Positions 17,678 to 25,532 of a stretch of DNA of 44,552 nt are shown in pieces (the stretch's first letter is position 1; each line of letters opens with the position of its first letter). This DNA comes from Candidatus Melainabacteria bacterium. GTDB taxonomy: Bacteria > Cyanobacteriota > Vampirovibrionia > Obscuribacterales > Obscuribacteraceae. The position numbers were made by a program, and so were the translations under genes. Under the pieces are notes generated by a model, which worked only from the letters and a program-made list of their open reading frames with translations, was not told the DNA's origin and made no database searches. The DNA is taken from assembly GCA_003153555.1 (NCBI GenBank), contig PLZS01000143.1:1-44552 (forward strand). Reading direction: 5' to 3'.

Positions 17678-18194
17678 TATCAGTCCTTTATGGAAGCCGG
17701 CTAATTAGCCCGCTTAAACAACAGTAGGTTCCCTAAAAAGCGACGGGGACTCAATCTGTTGTTTCCAAAAGGTGAAACCCACAATCCACGATGCTGAACT
17801 AAAAGTCGGCATCGGACTCATCAGAGGCCTGCAATTATGTCACTGTTGGGCCTTCGATGTCAAAATTTGCGCCAATTACGCTTCATAATCGGTGATGAGC
17901 ATATGATAATGACGCGTCCCCGAAGTCTTCGTTGGCTTAGCTTTACGGAGCTCACTACAAATACTCTTGCACCGCCAATGATACCTATAGTAGGAGTGCA
18001 GGCGGATATTATCATTTGGTTTCTTGGGCTAACTGTGCGGCCGCGAGTCCTGATCTGTTGATTCAATTTAGCCTAGTCGAGCCCTGTAATTTGGTTCCGA
18101 ACTCACAATTGTCTTATTAGGGATGTGACAAAGTTCGTGAAATTGGGAAAAAGCGAAGTGCGAACCTCCCGTAGTATTTTGAGAATATGAGCCG
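17678..18194. other. Intergenic region with structured helicase leader
   Basis: A 517 bp divergent gap between the DEAD-box helicase gene and the duplicated-domain gene. It contains the inverted repeat at 17716-17764. Overlapping open frames on both strands at 17837-18066 lack ribosome sites and are not called. Confidence 0.5.
17716..17764 (-). promoter_or_regulatory. Inverted repeat in the helicase leader
   Basis: AAACAACAG (17716-17724) and CTGTTGTTT (17756-17764) are perfect complements, and inside them GTTCCC faces GGGGAC. Together they would fold into a two-part stem in the helicase mRNA leader, ending about 40 bases before the start codon. A regulatory role is inferred. Confidence 0.5.
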
Positions 18195-19430
18195 ATGGAT
18201 GCCAATCCCTATCTTCCAATGGTCCTGTTTGTGGTCATTGTCGCACTTTGGTTTCGATTTCAGTTTTGGGTTCATCAAAAGGTCAAAGAGGGCGCCAAGC
18301 TTACTTCCGAGCAATTGCGCTGTCATGGAGTCTGGGTCGGCGAGCTACAAGGTTTTGCGTTTTACTTATGTATCCACGAGATTGGGCAGTTCGTTGAAGG
18401 CATTTACTTTGAGAATGGCAAGCAAATGCTATTCTCCGGTGCTTACGTAGCGCCTGAATTGTCGTTCGATACATTGAGCGAAGACGGTTCGACAAAGTCT
18501 TTTTTTGGTTCTGTAGCGCTTGACGGGGCGAGCATCTCTGGGCAATGTTCGGATTTTGATGTCGAACATGAGTGGTCCGCGAGGCTAATATCTCTTCCTG
18601 TTGATACCAACAAACTGCAGTTGGATGTGTTGAGCAAACTAGCGCTCACCTATATGCCACCAGAAAATCCAGAACTCAGGGCTAAGATCTTAGCTGACCC
18701 TGAGGGACTGTCGATTCAGCAGAATGAGGACTACTCTGGCACATCACCTCCTTCAATGCTCCGAGCAACCCCCTCCGATAGTCCCACCGAGATCGGGAAT
18801 TCTGCAAAGAATCTCGCTGCCGAACCCCAACTAACACCCAATCAAAAAAACTGCCAGGGTGTTTGGGAAGGGCTAATGGCTGGTCAGCGATTCAATTTTT
18901 GCCTTCAGCAAACGGGGCATTTTGTCGAGGGCAATATCCAGCAAGGTGACGACGTGACTTTGTTCACCGGCTCTTACAATGCACCTGTTCTGCGGTTCGA
19001 AAAGACTAATGCTGATGGAACGGACGTTTTATTTGTCGGTATCTTGGATGCTACAGGAAGAAAATTTATCGGTACGTGTTCGAACTACGCATCTTCAGTA
19101 GAGTGGTCAGCTATCCTTACCTCCTCAACAGTTAGTGCAAGTTCTCTTTCGCAACCAATCAGGCAATTGATCAGTGACAGACAGGATGAGAGAACTGCAG
19201 CAGCGGTTCCGGTCTCAGTGACAGAATCAGTGGCAGTCCAGATCCCGATCGAAGTCCCAACTCCAGTTCGGATGCTAGCACCAGCCCCAGTACCAGTCCC
19301 AGAATCACAACCAGACCCCGACGCGGAAGCTTTTCAACAACCGGCTGAGAATTTGTGTCCAAACTGCCAAAGCTCTTTGAATCCCGCGTTTCAATTCTGT
19401 TTGCATTGCGGCCGTGCCCAACCCACCTAA
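18195..19430 (+). CDS. Anchored protein with duplicated domain and C-terminal zinc ribbon
   Basis: An N-terminal transmembrane helix (LPMVLFVVIVALWFRFQFWV) is followed by two copies of a ~90-residue domain at ~43-133 and ~219-307. Both share the pattern CxGVWxG, FxxCxxxxGxFVEG, LFxGxYxAPxLxF, DGTxxxF-G, GxCS and EWSAxL. A Pro/Val/Pro-rich linker (repeated PVP, PAP, EVP) leads to a zinc ribbon at the extreme C-terminus: CPNC, then CLHCG 12 residues on. I do not recognise the repeated domain. The ribosome site is weak. Which side of the membrane holds the zinc ribbon is not clear; a ribbon in the cytoplasm would need the whole C-terminal part inside. Confidence 0.78.
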   Translation: MDANPYLPMVLFVVIVALWFRFQFWVHQKVKEGAKLTSEQLRCHGVWVGELQGFAFYLCIHEIGQFVEGIYFENGKQMLFSGAYVAPELSFDTLSEDGSTKSFFGSVALDGASISGQCSDFDVEHEWSARLISLPVDTNKLQLDVLSKLALTYMPPENPELRAKILADPEGLSIQQNEDYSGTSPPSMLRATPSDSPTEIGNSAKNLAAEPQLTPNQKNCQGVWEGLMAGQRFNFCLQQTGHFVEGNIQQGDDVTLFTGSYNAPVLRFEKTNADGTDVLFVGILDATGRKFIGTCSNYASSVEWSAILTSSTVSASSLSQPIRQLISDRQDERTAAAVPVSVTESVAVQIPIEVPTPVRMLAPAPVPVPESQPDPDAEAFQQPAENLCPNCQSSLNPAFQFCLHCGRAQPT

Positions 19431-19612
19431 TGCCTCCTCGTGACACTTTGAATGTGTGTCATTTAGCCTTGAAATTATTAAGTAACGCTAAAGAATCTGT
19501 TGCTTGGAAGAAGTTGCTGGCATTATAGTTGCCAACAGCCGGACGTCTAGGTCGGCAGGTTTCCCAAGATTCTTACTTACTACGTTAACAAGCACAGGCG
19601 GCGAAAATCGTC

Positions 19613-19816
19613 ATGGCAATCAAACTATTACCGGCGCGTGAAGATCTCATGCAAGAGCTGAAAGAAATGGAAGAGCATCTTTCATGCAAGCAAAGTGCGA
19701 TGAGGAATGCTCCTGAGCGCACTCGGAAAAGATTCCCTCGTTTTACGATCAGCACAGAGATGTCTTGTCGCAGCATTCTCGGCGAAATCGCCCCGGCTGC
19801 GGACGTCGTAGATTAA
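19613..19816 (+). CDS. Possible small protein (uncertain)
   Basis: 67 residues beginning AIKLLPAREDLMQELKEMEEHLSC, an acidic/basic amphipathic helix, followed by a basic stretch (RNAPERTRKRFPRF). Composition is protein-like, but no good ribosome site precedes the ATG and a minus-strand frame covers the same bases. No family recognised. Confidence 0.35.
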   Translation: MAIKLLPAREDLMQELKEMEEHLSCKQSAMRNAPERTRKRFPRFTISTEMSCRSILGEIAPAADVVD

Positions 19817-20322
19817 TTTGACGCTGATGATTCGAATTAAGCTGAAATAGTGAACTAGAAACTAGCATCCTGACTGGGTTCTGATTTGTCCCACATATTT
19901 CCGTCATGCACCTCAGCTATTTTCTTGCAAACAGCTAGTCTCGGTTCCTGTGTCTGGAAGGTCTTTTCTCAGGCGCTGAAACATTTTGAAGATGTGGTTT
20001 GCAGCCATCATGTCGAAGCCTAGGTTCAACCACTAGTCATTGCTCGTTATTGCCTATGCATGTTCCTCCGTGATACTAAATATAGTGGCACTAAATTTCT
20101 CATTTGTTTGGAAGTCTAGTTTGATTATTCCAAGAAAATCAATATCGATTTGGCTGCTAACAAATATCTTTTTATGAGCAGTGTGATATCGTATTTGGCG
20201 AGTTCGCGTCCAAGTAAGACGCCGGTTTGTAGACAGGCAAGCGAACCGGGTTGAACCCGGTTTTCATGAGTCGGTTTGGCATCACGCACTACTATTTTTG
20301 TTGATCAATTGAGGAGAAAAAA
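19817..20322. other. Long intergenic region upstream of DUF1254 gene
   Basis: About 500 bp without a convincing gene. The only structure I see is the GC-rich hairpin with T-run at 20244-20264, close to the next gene. No tRNA-like fold was found. Confidence 0.5.
20244..20264 (+). terminator. Terminator-like hairpin in DUF1254 leader
   Basis: AACCGGG (20244-20250), loop TTGAA, CCCGGTT then TT gives a compact GC-rich hairpin followed by a short T-run. It lies ~60 bp before the DUF1254/DUF1214 start, where no plus-strand gene ends nearby, so it could act as an attenuator in the leader or end an unseen transcript. Confidence 0.5.
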
Positions 20323-21681
20323 ATGAGCCAGACCTTAGCGCAACCAAAAACGCCTTTGCTTACTGAAGATGATGCTTATCAAATTGGACTTGAAGCGTTC
20401 ACTTACTTTTATCCGATGCTCAGCCTTGAGATTACGCGTCGCCAGTGCACAAATCTCGAGTCTGGTAAAAAGCCTGGATTTGGCCCAGCCAATACTTTTT
20501 CTCACGTCCGCGCTTATCCTGATGCGGACTTTAGAACAGTCGTTAGACCAAATTTCGATACGCTCTATTCAGTAGCTTGGTTAGACCTCACGGCAGAGCC
20601 AATCATCCTTTCAATTCCAGACGCAAAAGACCGTTATTATCTGATGCCCATGCTCGATATGTGGTCGGATGTGTTTGCCTCGCCCGGTTGGCGGACCAGT
20701 GGTACGGGCGCGCAAACATGGGCAATCGTGCCACCAAAGTGGACGGGCAAACTTCCTGATTCAGTCGGGCGAATTGAAGCACCTACGCTGTTTGCCTGGG
20801 TGATAGGCAGAACAAAAACTGATGGACCTGATGACTACGCTGCGGTTCATAAGTTTCAGGACGGTCTCTCCCTGACACCGTTATCCCAATACAATAAAAC
20901 TGCCACCCCAATCTCCGCAAAAATTGATAGCAGTGTTGATATGAAGACTTCACCTTTAGAGCAAGTAAATCAGATGCCCGTTGCTGAATACTTCGCGCTC
21001 GCAGCCGAACTGATGAAGAAACATGCTCCCCATATTACAGACTGGTCACTGCTTTCCAGAATTAAGCGAATTGGTATCGAACCAACGAAAAGTTTTCAGA
21101 TCGAAAACTTGGATGTTAATAATCAAAAAGCGCTGGCAAAGGGCGCCGCTGCCGCATTGAAACTGATGTATGAAAAGTTGAAGATCATGGGACGGCCTGT
21201 TAATGGCTGGAACATGAATACTGATACCATGGGCGTTTATGGCAACTATTATTTGAAGCGTGCTGTTGTTGCAATGGTTGGATTAGGAGCTAATCAGCCA
21301 GAGGATGCGGTTTATCCCCTGAATTTTGCAGATGCTGACGGCAAACCATTGCATGGTGACAACAAGTATGTTCTTCACTTCGGCAAAAACGATTTGCCAC
21401 CAGTGTTTGCTTTTTGGTCAATCACCATGTACGACCAAGATGGCTTTCAGGCAGCTAATTCATTGAACCGTTTCGCAATCAGCTCGTGGATGCCACTAGT
21501 AAAAAATAGCGACGGATCATTAGATATTTACATACAGAATGAAAATCCAGGTGCTGATAAAGAAGCTAATTGGCTTCCTGCACCGAAAGTACAACTTGGC
21601 GTCACCATGCGACTTTATGCTCCGAAGGCAGAAGTGCTCAATAACGATTGGAATCCACCTGCAATTAGGATCGTGAAATAG
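20323..21681 (+). CDS. DUF1254/DUF1214 domain protein
   Basis: 452 residues with the N-terminal DUF1254 (PF06863) region at ~20-170 (AYQIGLEAFTYFYPM, RPNFDTLYSVAWLDL, RYYLMPMLDMWSDVF) and a C-terminal DUF1214 (PF06742) region at ~330-450 (ANQPEDAVYPLNFADADG, FWSITMYDQDGFQ, WLPAP). This pair is widespread in bacteria and algae; the biochemical role is unknown. There is no signal peptide, unlike many family members, so it may be cytoplasmic. GAGGAG precedes the ATG at ideal spacing. An alpha/beta hydrolase follows within ~30 bp, probably in the same operon. Confidence 0.92.
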   Translation: MSQTLAQPKTPLLTEDDAYQIGLEAFTYFYPMLSLEITRRQCTNLESGKKPGFGPANTFSHVRAYPDADFRTVVRPNFDTLYSVAWLDLTAEPIILSIPDAKDRYYLMPMLDMWSDVFASPGWRTSGTGAQTWAIVPPKWTGKLPDSVGRIEAPTLFAWVIGRTKTDGPDDYAAVHKFQDGLSLTPLSQYNKTATPISAKIDSSVDMKTSPLEQVNQMPVAEYFALAAELMKKHAPHITDWSLLSRIKRIGIEPTKSFQIENLDVNNQKALAKGAAAALKLMYEKLKIMGRPVNGWNMNTDTMGVYGNYYLKRAVVAMVGLGANQPEDAVYPLNFADADGKPLHGDNKYVLHFGKNDLPPVFAFWSITMYDQDGFQAANSLNRFAISSWMPLVKNSDGSLDIYIQNENPGADKEANWLPAPKVQLGVTMRLYAPKAEVLNNDWNPPAIRIVK

Positions 21682-21710
21682 AAATTCGGTTAATCTCGCT
21701 TTTCTTAGTT

Positions 21711-22550
21711 GTGTCGATTTGGTTTAGCATTTCGGCGCTAGCCAAATCGACACTTGTTCATCTCAGTACTTTTTCGCGCATCAACGTCTATCGCAATTTG
21801 GTCTATGCACCTGGGCGAAATGAGTTGAACACTCTGGATATTTACGTACCGAAATCTGGTGAAAAGCACCCTGTTGTAATTTTCGTTCATGGGGGCAACT
21901 ACAATTCTGGCGATAAACGCACCAGCGTTTACCATAAGCCGATTGCATTCACTTCCAAAGGCTTTGTCTTTGTCAGCATTGACTATCGTCTTTCGCCTAA
22001 AGTGAGGTATCCCGCTCACGCTCAGGACGTGGCCAAGTCAATCGCATGGGTGCGCAAAAATATAAATCGCTATGGTGGCAATCCAAATCGTCTCTACTTA
22101 ATGGGGCATTCAGCAGGTGCTCAACTGGCTGCGTTGGTATCAACTGATGGAAGATTTCTTGCTGCTGAAGGACTTAAACTGACTTGTTTGTCTGGGGTTG
22201 TGCTGCTCGATGGTGGCACCTACGATCTGACTTCTACTGCTCGATTTTCAGAGAAGCATGACATGCTGTTCGCGGCCTTCGGTAAAGATCCGCATGTGTG
22301 GTGGCAGGCATCACCTCTCAATAACATCAGCGAAGGAAAAGGAATACCGCCGTTTTTGATTCTGTATAAATCCGGCCGATTGGACGGATGGGCTCAAGCC
22401 CAAGCTTTCAGCAATGCGCTTCGAAATGCTGGCGTCAGCACCGATCTAAAGTCGTTCAATAAATCGCATGCCGCTCTGAATGAGCAGATAGGTGGTACGC
22501 AAGATATACCGACGAAGGATGTTTTAGGGTTTTTGAGCAACCAACACTAA
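21711..22550 (+). CDS. Alpha/beta hydrolase (esterase/lipase-like)
   Basis: Alpha/beta-hydrolase fold: oxyanion motif FVHGGNY (HGGN, 60-63), SIDYRLSP, nucleophile elbow GHSAG with Ser134, an acid near SGRLDGW and a His in NKSHAAL. This is the kynurenine formamidase/BD-FAE-like esterase group. The only standard start is GTG 21711, which gives a truncated signal peptide (SIWFSISALAKS). The frame is open upstream and adds RLISLFLVV, which would complete a signal peptide if translation began at ATT 21684. The stop of the DUF1254/DUF1214 gene is only 29 bp away, so coupled expression is likely. Confidence 0.85.
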   Translation: MSIWFSISALAKSTLVHLSTFSRINVYRNLVYAPGRNELNTLDIYVPKSGEKHPVVIFVHGGNYNSGDKRTSVYHKPIAFTSKGFVFVSIDYRLSPKVRYPAHAQDVAKSIAWVRKNINRYGGNPNRLYLMGHSAGAQLAALVSTDGRFLAAEGLKLTCLSGVVLLDGGTYDLTSTARFSEKHDMLFAAFGKDPHVWWQASPLNNISEGKGIPPFLILYKSGRLDGWAQAQAFSNALRNAGVSTDLKSFNKSHAALNEQIGGTQDIPTKDVLGFLSNQH

Positions 22551-22613
22551 TAGCCCGAGAGAGCACTCATTGGTCATGGGCGGGCAACGCGTGAATGTCC
22601 AGCAAAAGATTCG

Positions 22614-22814
22614 TTAGCTGGCCATGCCCTCTTGCGGATCTATGCATTCCAGAATTTCAGCCAGCTTTTTCACGTCACGTGCTGCTCTGGTGGCCAACTG
22701 GCGGGACGGTATATCGAAACGGCTATGGTTGTCTTCGAATTCCCTAAGCTTTGCAGAATATGTGAATTCGAGAGCTTCTTGAATAACCAATAATTGTTCT
22801 GGGGTTAAGTACAT
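22614..22814 (-). CDS. Small helical protein of unknown function
   Basis: 66 residues, all predicted helical and charged, beginning YLTPEQLLVIQEALEFTYSAKL and ending LAEILECIDPQEG. The ATG is preceded by AAGGAG with five-base spacing, the strongest ribosome site among the short frames here, which supports it as a real gene. Probably cytoplasmic. It is convergent with the alpha/beta hydrolase gene. Confidence 0.7.
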   Translation of the reverse strand: MYLTPEQLLVIQEALEFTYSAKLREFEDNHSRFDIPSRQLATRAARDVKKLAEILECIDPQEGMAS

Positions 22815-22986
22815 GCCCGCTCCTTGTTCGAGTTCCTTATGCTCTGAGAATACTAGGCTAGGCTGCGAAATATCTGCAGTCTATTCTCTTCTAGATTAAA
22901 TTCATCAAAAAGCTTGCGTTATCGGAAATTCGTTACCCGTCACCATCTGCGGTGCAACAGATGACGTAAACGCCGCTTGTGACGTT

Positions 22987-23022
22987 CTTTCGTACTGCTA
23001 ACCGTTTCTGGTGGTACGAAAG
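22987..23022. repeat. Hairpin downstream of desaturase gene
   Basis: CTTTCGTAC (22987-22995) pairs perfectly with GTACGAAAG (23014-23022), and ACC/GGT pair inside the loop. It starts 15 bases after the desaturase stop codon on the minus strand, so it may be its terminator or an mRNA-stabilising end, although no T-run follows. Confidence 0.55.
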
Positions 23023-23036
23023 TATATACGATGGTG

Positions 23037-23867
23037 TCAAAAGGTGTTTCTTTGGATAGCTTCTGGATAGTTGGTAGCAGAGATGGTGATCGGAATTGGT
23101 TTTAGTTGCGGTTGGTTAGGCTCGTAACCGATTGGAAGAGCTTCATGCACAGAACTCGCCATGCCCAACGCTTTCATCAGGCGGATGGTCATCCAGGTGA
23201 CATCAATCTCGTGCGGTCTTAGCCCGCTGCGAGCGGACCCAGGAAAAGCGTGGTGGTTGTTGTGCCATCCTTCTCCGTTGGTAAAGATAGCCACCCACCA
23301 GACATTCACGCTGTCATCTGCCAGGTCGAAGTTCTTGTATCCCAATTTGGGAATGTGGCAGACAACATTCAGGAATAATGGTATTTGAAGTACGAAAACC
23401 CCTGCAGCTAGACTGGCAAGAGCGATTGTCCAGCCGAAACAGACTAACAAAAGCACTCGAAACAGTATGCCAATTGACAATGCGACCACGTGCGATTTGT
23501 GCCAATCGCTGCGTTCGAGCAATCTGTAAATCGGATCGTTGATCAAGTCTTTGGCTTGTGTGGCTGGGTCCATGTAGCTGGGATAATTCTTTCTTTTGTA
23601 AATCCAGCGGTAGTATGCATTTAGCCAGCTATAGCGTGGCGCATGAGGATCGCGCTCTTCATCAGTGTACCGATGATGCGCTCGGTGCACGGTCGCCCAC
23701 CAAATAGGCGATCCCTCAAAGCACAGATAGCCTCCTAGAACCCAGAAGTATTCGGCGAGCTTTGTGCTCTTGAAGGTTCGATGCGCTAGGAGCCGATGAT
23801 AGCCAAGGGTCACACCTAGTGCGTGCCAGAGATAAAAGAGGAAAAATGCAGTAATAAAGGTTGTCAT
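23037..23867 (-). CDS. Acyl-CoA/acyl-lipid delta-9-type desaturase
   Basis: A membrane di-iron fatty-acid desaturase that introduces a double bond into a saturated acyl chain and so adjusts membrane fluidity. The three histidine boxes are intact: HRLLAH (24-29), HRAHH (61-65) and HNNHH (~202-206). Two pairs of hydrophobic segments surround them. At 276 residues it is a little short: the N-terminal hydrophobic segment starts almost at residue 1, as in cyanobacterial DesC-like proteins. No strong ribosome site is visible. Just upstream lies a perfect 18 bp inverted repeat containing two palindromes, a likely operator. Confidence 0.93.
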   Translation of the reverse strand: MTTFITAFFLFYLWHALGVTLGYHRLLAHRTFKSTKLAEYFWVLGGYLCFEGSPIWWATVHRAHHRYTDEERDPHAPRYSWLNAYYRWIYKRKNYPSYMDPATQAKDLINDPIYRLLERSDWHKSHVVALSIGILFRVLLLVCFGWTIALASLAAGVFVLQIPLFLNVVCHIPKLGYKNFDLADDSVNVWWVAIFTNGEGWHNNHHAFPGSARSGLRPHEIDVTWMTIRLMKALGMASSVHEALPIGYEPNQPQLKPIPITISATNYPEAIQRNTF

Positions 23868-23914
23868 AAGGTCACTTCGAGCAATATTGGAGCTTTATAC
23901 ACTCCACTCTATCA

Positions 23915-23958
23915 CGTGATTACAATTTGTAGTTGCGCGGCTACAAATTGTAATCACG
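23915..23958. promoter_or_regulatory. Perfect 18 bp inverted repeat; likely double operator
   Basis: CGTGATTACAATTTGTAG (23915-23932) and its exact complement (23941-23958) flank TTGCGCGG. Each arm itself contains an 11 bp palindrome, TACAATTTGTA and TACAAATTGTA, whose centres (23926 and 23947) are 21 bp apart, about two helical turns. It lies 48-91 bp upstream of the desaturase start. This fits two dimers of one regulator binding the same DNA face. The regulator is not identified. Confidence 0.7.
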
Positions 23959-24119
23959 GCCGTTGATGTTCCGGCGAGCCTTAACAGGCTGACTTTTCCG
24001 GACATTCTGAATTTCAGGAAGAACGCTTAGATCTTTCCTGTCCCCTTCCTCGAGACAGTCAGCCCTTTTGTTCACCCGGAATTAATTGAAAGTGGCCCGC
24101 GTCGCTGGCAATAGATACT

Positions 24120-24686
24120 TCATCGTCTCATCGTGCGCGCCCAATCGACGCTGAACGTACCGTTCCGATGAGGACTCCAAACGATTGAGCGTACTGGAGT
24201 GTCTTGTACGAAGTGGTACAGAATGGCGGCGCGCTCATAGAAGCCGCGAGTGTGATAAGTGTGCGGCAGCCCGAGTGCGACGACGTCCAAATGATGACAA
24301 AACTCGTGACAGAGAGTGCTGAGCAGCGTTCCATAAGAAGTAGTCTTTTTTTGGACTGCTGTGCGCATCCACAACCTGATCGCAGTTGACTCAAAGTCAT
24401 AGTCGCCGAATGTTTCGGTGGCGTAATTTTCAGTTACCTTGCGAGGGCGAGCGTTTAGCACTTTTAACGGCGGAGGCGCAATTTCGTACGCAGTGGCAAG
24501 CTCAGTGATCAGCGAAAGGCTCGCCGCCTGTATTTCCTTTCTCTCTTCGCCTTTTAAGGCGACCTTTAGGTGCGATGCCAGAGCCCGCAGTTTGTCTCCC
24601 GATGGCAGTTCGATGGTGCGCATCGCGTCACTGCGCATATACTCTGCACTATCGATCGATATTTTGGGGATGGTGTCAGTGTGCAT
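24120..24686 (-). CDS. SprT-like zinc metallopeptidase domain protein
   Basis: 188 residues with a zinc-peptidase signature: HEFCHHLD (His127, Glu128, His131) followed by PHTYHTRGFYERAAILYH, in which His145 before GFY is the probable third ligand, as in SprT-like and related minigluzincin folds. The N-terminal half is helical; IAPPPLKVLNARPRKV and YGTLLSTL lead into the active site. No signal peptide, so cytoplasmic. Substrate unknown. The ATG at 24686 has only a weak ribosome site. Confidence 0.75.
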   Translation of the reverse strand: MHTDTIPKISIDSAEYMRSDAMRTIELPSGDKLRALASHLKVALKGEERKEIQAASLSLITELATAYEIAPPPLKVLNARPRKVTENYATETFGDYDFESTAIRLWMRTAVQKKTTSYGTLLSTLCHEFCHHLDVVALGLPHTYHTRGFYERAAILYHFVQDTPVRSIVWSPHRNGTFSVDWARTMRR

Positions 24687-24902
24687 TGGAGCCGCTCTAG
24701 GGTGACTAAATGATTTAATTCTATCAACAGGATTGAGAAATTGATCGACAAAGTCGTCTCCTGATTGTTTTAGAAATACTAGACAAAGGCATCGCTGGCG
24801 GTATCACTGTAGTTCTGGAGGTGGCAAGTTTTGGCATCGTGTTAGACTATTGGAAGCAGCAGATTCTCAAGCGCGAAGTTACATTTTCGGCAGGATTTTT
24901 AG

Positions 24903-25478
24903 ATGAATAAGCGCGATATATTTGGAATAGGCTTTGCGATAGTGCTAACGATGCTGACGAGCCAATCTTTGCAAGCTAAGGATGTGCCTATGACTAAGCC
25001 TGGACTGCGATGTGAGGTACGAGGCAATGACGGCTTTCCAATGTTATTTAGCGAAGGTGCGCCTAACAACATTCATTTCATACTTTTTGCTGATCAGAAT
25101 GACGTAAAGGTATTTGCGGAATCAAATTCCTGGGGGCATGGAACGCGCTCATTTAGCGCAACTGAGAAGAATAATAAACTGGAACACTACACAATTCAGA
25201 GACGAGAGAGAGTGTGGAAGAAAAACTTGCCGGGTGTGCACGTGTTGAATAAAGGGGAGTTTCTGATTACGGATATCAACCTCTGCGACGGCAGTTGGTT
25301 CGTGACACCAAAACTTCCCAGTGATTCCGCCGTCATGCTGATTCTCACCCCCAGATTCCAAATAGATCCAGTGTCAGACGAAATCCAGAAAGGCGTTTGG
25401 AGTGGGCGAATCGAAGGTCTACCGCGAGAAGTGTCCCTGGATAAGACTTGTGTCAATCGTCTCAATTCTGATCGATAA
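24903..25478 (+). CDS. Secreted protein of unknown function
   Basis: 191 residues with a signal peptide (NKRDIFGIGFAIVLTMLTSQSLQA-KD), then a beta-rich mature part with three cysteines, two of which could form a disulphide. AGGA lies six bases before the ATG. It is convergent with the WYL regulator gene. I do not recognise the family. Confidence 0.75.
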   Translation: MNKRDIFGIGFAIVLTMLTSQSLQAKDVPMTKPGLRCEVRGNDGFPMLFSEGAPNNIHFILFADQNDVKVFAESNSWGHGTRSFSATEKNNKLEHYTIQRRERVWKKNLPGVHVLNKGEFLITDINLCDGSWFVTPKLPSDSAVMLILTPRFQIDPVSDEIQKGVWSGRIEGLPREVSLDKTCVNRLNSDR

Positions 25479-25532
25479 CCGTGGTCTCTATTTCTCGTAC
25501 TATAAGTGAAACTGATTGGCAAACAGATCGAA

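Noticed and set aside
17837..18066. Overlapping frames of 74 (+) and 68 (-) codons
   Set aside because: Both cover the same bases with no ribosome site; I could not link either to a known element.
20240..20270. tRNA-like TPsiC arm
   Set aside because: No acceptor stem, anticodon arm or CCA-compatible end nearby; it is a simple hairpin.
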